Assembly: GCA_900548085.1 (NCBI GenBank)
Contig: URJF01000060.1
Coordinates: 1 to 8,274 of the forward strand
Source of the DNA: an uncultured Oscillospiraceae bacterium
Lineage (GTDB): Bacteria > Bacillota > Clostridia > Oscillospirales > Acutalibacteraceae
DNA: 8,274 bases
Reading direction: 5' to 3'
Below are positions 6,140 to 8,274 of the stretch, in pieces. Under the pieces are notes generated by a model. The model had not been told where the DNA came from. It saw only the letters and a program-made list of their open reading frames with translations, and ran no database searches. Made by a program: the position numbers and the translations under genes. The stretch's first letter is position 1, and every line of letters starts with the position of its first letter.

Positions 6140-6443
6140 ATGCACTTTTCTTCTGTACAAAATACTTTGCTGTCTCAAGCAGAAATATAAGAGCGATGCC
6201 TATAATAAAAAATACAAAATTAAAATTTTTCCTATTTAGTGTATCATTCATATCTGAAACTATGGCAGGTCCTGTAACAATAGTATACAAAGAACCGATA
6301 ATCATACCTATAATCAGCATAACTGTCTGTCCTCTAAACTTTTCAGGACATTTTTGGATTTCCTTTACAGACAACAAAGCTCCGGCAATGATTTCTAATC
6401 TTAACTTTATATCCTCACTGCCATGTTCAAAGACCTCATACAT
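6138..6443 (-). CDS. Small two-helix membrane protein, unknown function
   Basis: A 101-residue frame whose product I do not recognise. It has a soluble, amphipathic N-terminal part of about 40 residues (EVFEHGSEDIKLRLEIIAG, then SVKEIQKCPEKFRG). A first hydrophobic segment follows at about residues 41-63 (TVMLIIGMIIGSLYTIVTG), then a polar loop (SDMNDTLNRKN), a second hydrophobic segment at about 75-91 (FNFVFFIIGIALIFLLE) and a basic end (VQKKSA). The helix-loop-helix pattern and charged flanks look like a real membrane protein. However, no Shine-Dalgarno sequence precedes the ATG at 6443. A minus-strand TATAAT (6467-6472) would give a leader of under 20 bases. It lies between a strong convergent terminator and a broken-looking frame, so it could be a surviving part of an older locus. 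Moderate confidence that it is expressed. Confidence 0.55.
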   Translation of the reverse strand: MYEVFEHGSEDIKLRLEIIAGALLSVKEIQKCPEKFRGQTVMLIIGMIIGSLYTIVTGPAIVSDMNDTLNRKNFNFVFFIIGIALIFLLETAKYFVQKKSA

Positions 6444-6478
6444 TTTTCGAACACAGCCAGACTAGTATTATAAAATTC

Positions 6479-6676
6479 TCAGCTGCTCTCAAAACCCAAT
6501 CCGTTAGAGTTATTAAGCGTCAAATAAACCGCACCGAGACAAATTGGACCTATCAGCAAAGTAATTATTACAGGTGCAATAATCATAATTATATTAGAAA
6601 TTGCTAGGCGTTTTTTTACAGTCGTATCACTAACCAAATATGTATTACATTCTCTGCTGAATATTGTAAAGTAAAA
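6479..6676 (-). pseudogene. Possible truncated sensor histidine kinase, N-terminal remnant
   Basis: On the minus strand a frame is open from 6676 to a TGA at 6479-6481. It has no ATG near its beginning; TTG at 6637 or ATG at 6586 are possible starts, neither with a ribosome site. From the TTG it reads LVSDTTVKKRLAISNIIM and continues with a hydrophobic stretch (IIAPVIITLLIGPICLGAVYLTL), then NNSNGLGFESS and stop. Basic residues followed by RL-ISN-IM--P and a membrane helix are typical of the first transmembrane region of Firmicutes sensor kinases, which run on for hundreds of residues; here the frame ends after about 52 codons. I therefore read it as a remnant left by a deletion. It could also be a small membrane protein with a non-ATG start. 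The family call is pattern memory only. Confidence 0.35.
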
Positions 6677-6690
6677 TTATAAACTCAAAA

Positions 6691-6734
6691 TAAACTGAAA
6701 AAAGAAAAAGACGACTAAATTAAATTCAGTCGTC
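6691..6734 (-). terminator. Rho-independent terminator of the WYL regulator gene
   Basis: On the minus strand, GACGACTGAAT (6734-6724) pairs with ATTTAGTCGTC (6720-6710) in an 11-base-pair stem with one G-U pair and a three-base loop. A T-rich tail follows (TTTTTCTTTTTTC, 6709-6697). It begins 11 bases after the WYL stop codon. Confidence 0.88.
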
Positions 6735-6745
6735 CTAAATAAAAC

Positions 6746-7735
6746 TTATTCATACAAATCTGCTATGGAGATGGCCTTTTGTTTTACGGCGGCGGCTAAG
6801 TCTTCGGGCTCTAAAACCTTTATCCTGGAGCCAAAGTTCATAATCCAAGAAACGAATCCGTCGGATATTGCTACGTTCGCCTGTGTTTCGAAGTGGTTGC
6901 TGTCAACAGCAGTCAAAGGAATCCTCGAACCAAAGCGGTCTATAATTTCTTCTCTCAAATCCATATCACAAAGAAGTCTTACTTTTCCGGTGGTACCGGA
7001 ATACATATTGAACATCTTAGATGTGTAGTCTGCGACATCAAGAGACTCCTTGTATTCACTAACCTCGCTCACAGGACGAATATCATCATCGAGAGTTTCA
7101 ATTTTTTTCATTCTGTCTAGGCGCAAATTGAGCAAATTATCGTATTTCTGGTTGTTGCAGACAAGGTAGTAATGGTCATCCTTCCATATAAGAGCATATG
7201 GCGAAACGACAAATGTTTTTTCTGTATAAGATTTTCTGTTGCGGACGTCGATATTACGGCGTTTGTATACAAATTTTACTTTTTTCTTAGACAGAACCGC
7301 CTCATGGAGAGCATCAATAACGTAATAAATTTCTTCGTTGTCACATTTTGTATCAGAATCAATATAAACCTGAGATACCAATTCTTTGGCTTGATTTTTT
7401 GAAACAAGGGACTCTAATTTTTTAAGCAAGTCCTCTGTCTTTTTTGGTGTAATAAAACCTGCAGAAGAAACAGCGTCTATAAGCAATCTTACCTGAGCGA
7501 GCTCAAAATCTCTGCCTGCCATAAAAAAGCCTTTTTTGGGGGAAGTGGCTGTAACTATATCAAATCCGACCTCATTAAGTGTCTGAATATCAGCATAGAT
7601 AGATTTTCTCTCACACTTTACTCCGTTTTGCCTAAGCATTTCTATAAGCTCTGTTGTGGAAATCGGGTGGCTCTCATCAGAATTTTCTGCCAATAATTTG
7701 TAAATCCATAATGTTTTTATTTTTGTGCTTGCCAT
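6746..7735 (-). CDS. WYL-domain transcriptional regulator (HTH + WYL + WCX)
   Basis: A 329-residue cytoplasmic DNA-binding regulator. Residues about 5-62 form an HTH_11-type winged helix (KIKTLWIYKLLAE, STTELIEMLRQNG, then ERKSIYADIQTLNEVGFDI as the recognition part). A WYL domain spans about 136-215 with PYALIWKDDHYYLVCNN, where HYYLV holds the name-giving motif, and LRLDRM supplies the conserved arginines. The C-terminal part (about 250-323) is a WCX extension ending in SRIKVLEPEDLAAAV. WYL domains are thought to sense nucleic-acid or nucleotide ligands; the target of this one is unknown. The ATG at 7735 is chosen over one 17 codons upstream because it has AGGAG 8 bases before it and because the longer form would overlap the preceding gene. 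It starts 34 bases after the penicillin-binding protein stop and may be co-transcribed with it. It has its own terminator. Confidence 0.9.
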   Translation of the reverse strand: MASTKIKTLWIYKLLAENSDESHPISTTELIEMLRQNGVKCERKSIYADIQTLNEVGFDIVTATSPKKGFFMAGRDFELAQVRLLIDAVSSAGFITPKKTEDLLKKLESLVSKNQAKELVSQVYIDSDTKCDNEEIYYVIDALHEAVLSKKKVKFVYKRRNIDVRNRKSYTEKTFVVSPYALIWKDDHYYLVCNNQKYDNLLNLRLDRMKKIETLDDDIRPVSEVSEYKESLDVADYTSKMFNMYSGTTGKVRLLCDMDLREEIIDRFGSRIPLTAVDSNHFETQANVAISDGFVSWIMNFGSRIKVLEPEDLAAAVKQKAISIADLYE

Positions 7736-7749
7736 AAAATCAACTCCTA

Positions 7750-7772
7750 TGACAATAATAACATATTTGTCA
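7750..7772. repeat. Inverted repeat (TGACAA-N11-TTGTCA) upstream of the WYL gene, possible operator
   Basis: TGACAA (7750-7755) and TTGTCA (7767-7772) are perfect 6-base arms around an AT-rich 11-base spacer, overlapping the stop codon of the upstream gene and ending 15 bases before the WYL start. The minus strand also reads TTGACA at 7773-7768, but I see no matching -10 box at 17 bases. Binding by the WYL protein itself is a guess from position. Confidence 0.35.
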
Positions 7773-8274
7773 AAGGTTTTCAACAATGGTCCTAAAAATC
7801 GGACAGCAATCCTTTGAGCCGCTTGTCCCCCTCTCTGTCATAACAACAATGGCATATTTTGGGCTATCATACGGATACAAACCTCCGAACCATGTATTTA
7901 GCAATTCTTTTCCGTCTTCAAACTGACCGGTCTGTGCTGTGGCAGTTTTTCCGGAGGACAAGTGGTCAGAGGATTCAGCCAATCTACCGGTACCGTCTGT
8001 AACAACATATCGTAAATAAGACAGCAATTTTTTTGCATTTTCTTTGTTTACAACACGATTACTATCGATAGAATACATACTCTTTTTACCATTGCTGTCC
8101 ACAGTACCCTGAACTAAAAACGGCTGAGTACGCAATCCGTAATTTCCTATTGTACAGAGTGTACTGCACATTTGAAGCGGAGAAACAGTCAGCTTACCCT
8201 GTCCAAAGCCAAATAGTGAAAGTTGTCCGGATGAATTCAAATCAGAATGAGTCGGCAGACTTGCATTTTTAATA
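7770..8274 (-). CDS. Penicillin-binding protein, transpeptidase domain C-terminus; N-terminal part outside window
   Basis: The frame is open to the right edge without a stop (reading IKNASLPTHSDLNSSGQLS at the edge), so this is the last 167 codons of a longer gene. Class B penicillin-binding proteins of the FtsI/PbpA/SpoVD type crosslink peptidoglycan outside the membrane. Visible signs are LSLFGFGQGKLTVSPLQMCS, the familiar stretch between the SxN and KTG motifs, then GTGRLAE, SSGKTATAQTGQ and the final beta-strand TWFGGLYPYDSPKYAIVVMTE. The third active-site motif reads Lys-Thr-Ala (codons at 7949-7941) where KTG or KSG is usual. The Ser-x-x-Lys and Ser-x-Asn motifs lie beyond the edge, so activity cannot be judged. 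The WYL regulator gene follows after 34 bases on the same strand. It could be a divisome, elongasome or sporulation enzyme; the fragment does not tell which. Confidence 0.9.
   Translation of the reverse strand, partial: IKNASLPTHSDLNSSGQLSLFGFGQGKLTVSPLQMCSTLCTIGNYGLRTQPFLVQGTVDSNGKKSMYSIDSNRVVNKENAKKLLSYLRYVVTDGTGRLAESSDHLSSGKTATAQTGQFEDGKELLNTWFGGLYPYDSPKYAIVVMTERGTSGSKDCCPIFRTIVENL

Larger units (their letters stand above)
6444..6745. other. Stretch without a secure gene: degraded coding sequence and a terminator
   Basis: About 300 bases between the small membrane-protein start and the WYL gene stop. It holds a minus-strand TATAAT (6467-6472), a short hydrophobic open frame at 6479-6676 that resembles the start of a histidine kinase, and the terminator of the WYL gene (6691-6734). 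Apart from these I see no plus-strand gene, RNA gene or repeat. Confidence 0.5.

Noticed and set aside
5801..6178. Minus-strand open frame of 125 codons across the gamma-like gene and terminator
   Set aside because: It reads through the strong terminator hairpin and opposite two plus-strand genes with good ribosome sites.
7768..7773. TTGACA on the minus strand as the -35 box of a separate WYL promoter
   Set aside because: No acceptable -10 box follows at 16-18 bases; the ribosome site lies there instead, so co-transcription with the upstream gene is simpler.
7736..7786. Longer form of the WYL regulator starting 17 codons upstream
   Set aside because: It would overlap the penicillin-binding protein by 17 bases and lacks a ribosome site, whereas the ATG at 7735 has AGGAG 8 bases before it and begins with a normal HTH N-terminus.

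Overview
The window looks like a chromosomal segment of a low-GC, Gram-positive anaerobe of the Clostridia, probably a gut Oscillospiraceae/Ruminococcus-type organism. This is inferred from the AT-rich sequence, the strong AGGAGG-like ribosome binding sites, a fucose-catabolic operon with a RhaB-like kinase, a decarboxylase-type sodium-pump beta subunit, a WYL regulator and a divergent transpeptidase. I identify no tRNA, rRNA, CRISPR array, insertion sequence or integrase.

Layout. (1) Positions 1-3568, plus strand: the 3' part of an L-fucose operon. It holds the C-terminal part of fucU (mutarotase), a FGGY sugar kinase overlapping it by 4 bases, and fucI (isomerase), closed by an intrinsic terminator. 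Together these enzymes take beta-L-fucose to alpha-L-fucose, then L-fuculose, then L-fuculose-1-phosphate. The aldolase is not in the window. (2) Positions 3578-4421, minus strand: a membrane-anchored C39-like cysteine protease with its own promoter. (3) Positions 4546-6139, plus strand: a consensus promoter, a structured leader, and two genes for membrane subunits of a Na+-pumping decarboxylase (beta and a gamma-like protein), ended by a strong terminator. The leader closely resembles the yybP-ykoY (Mn2+) riboswitch fold and leads into an intrinsic terminator just before the beta-subunit ribosome binding site. (4) Positions 6138-6676, minus strand: a small membrane protein of unknown function, and upstream of it a short open frame that reads like the N-terminus of a sensor histidine kinase cut off after about 50 codons. 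(5) Positions 6691-8274, minus strand: a WYL-domain transcriptional regulator, with its terminator, downstream of the C-terminal end of a penicillin-binding protein that runs off the window.

The most interesting element is the leader of the sodium-pump operon. Its aptamer-like part and its terminator share a strand, which predicts ligand-induced read-through, and the regulated genes are not the usual Mn2+ exporters. Other points worth a look are the beta/gamma pump pair without its alpha or biotin-carrier subunits, the KTA (not KTG) triad in the penicillin-binding protein, and the decayed-looking stretch at 6444-6745. I see no clear undescribed multi-gene defence or mobile system.
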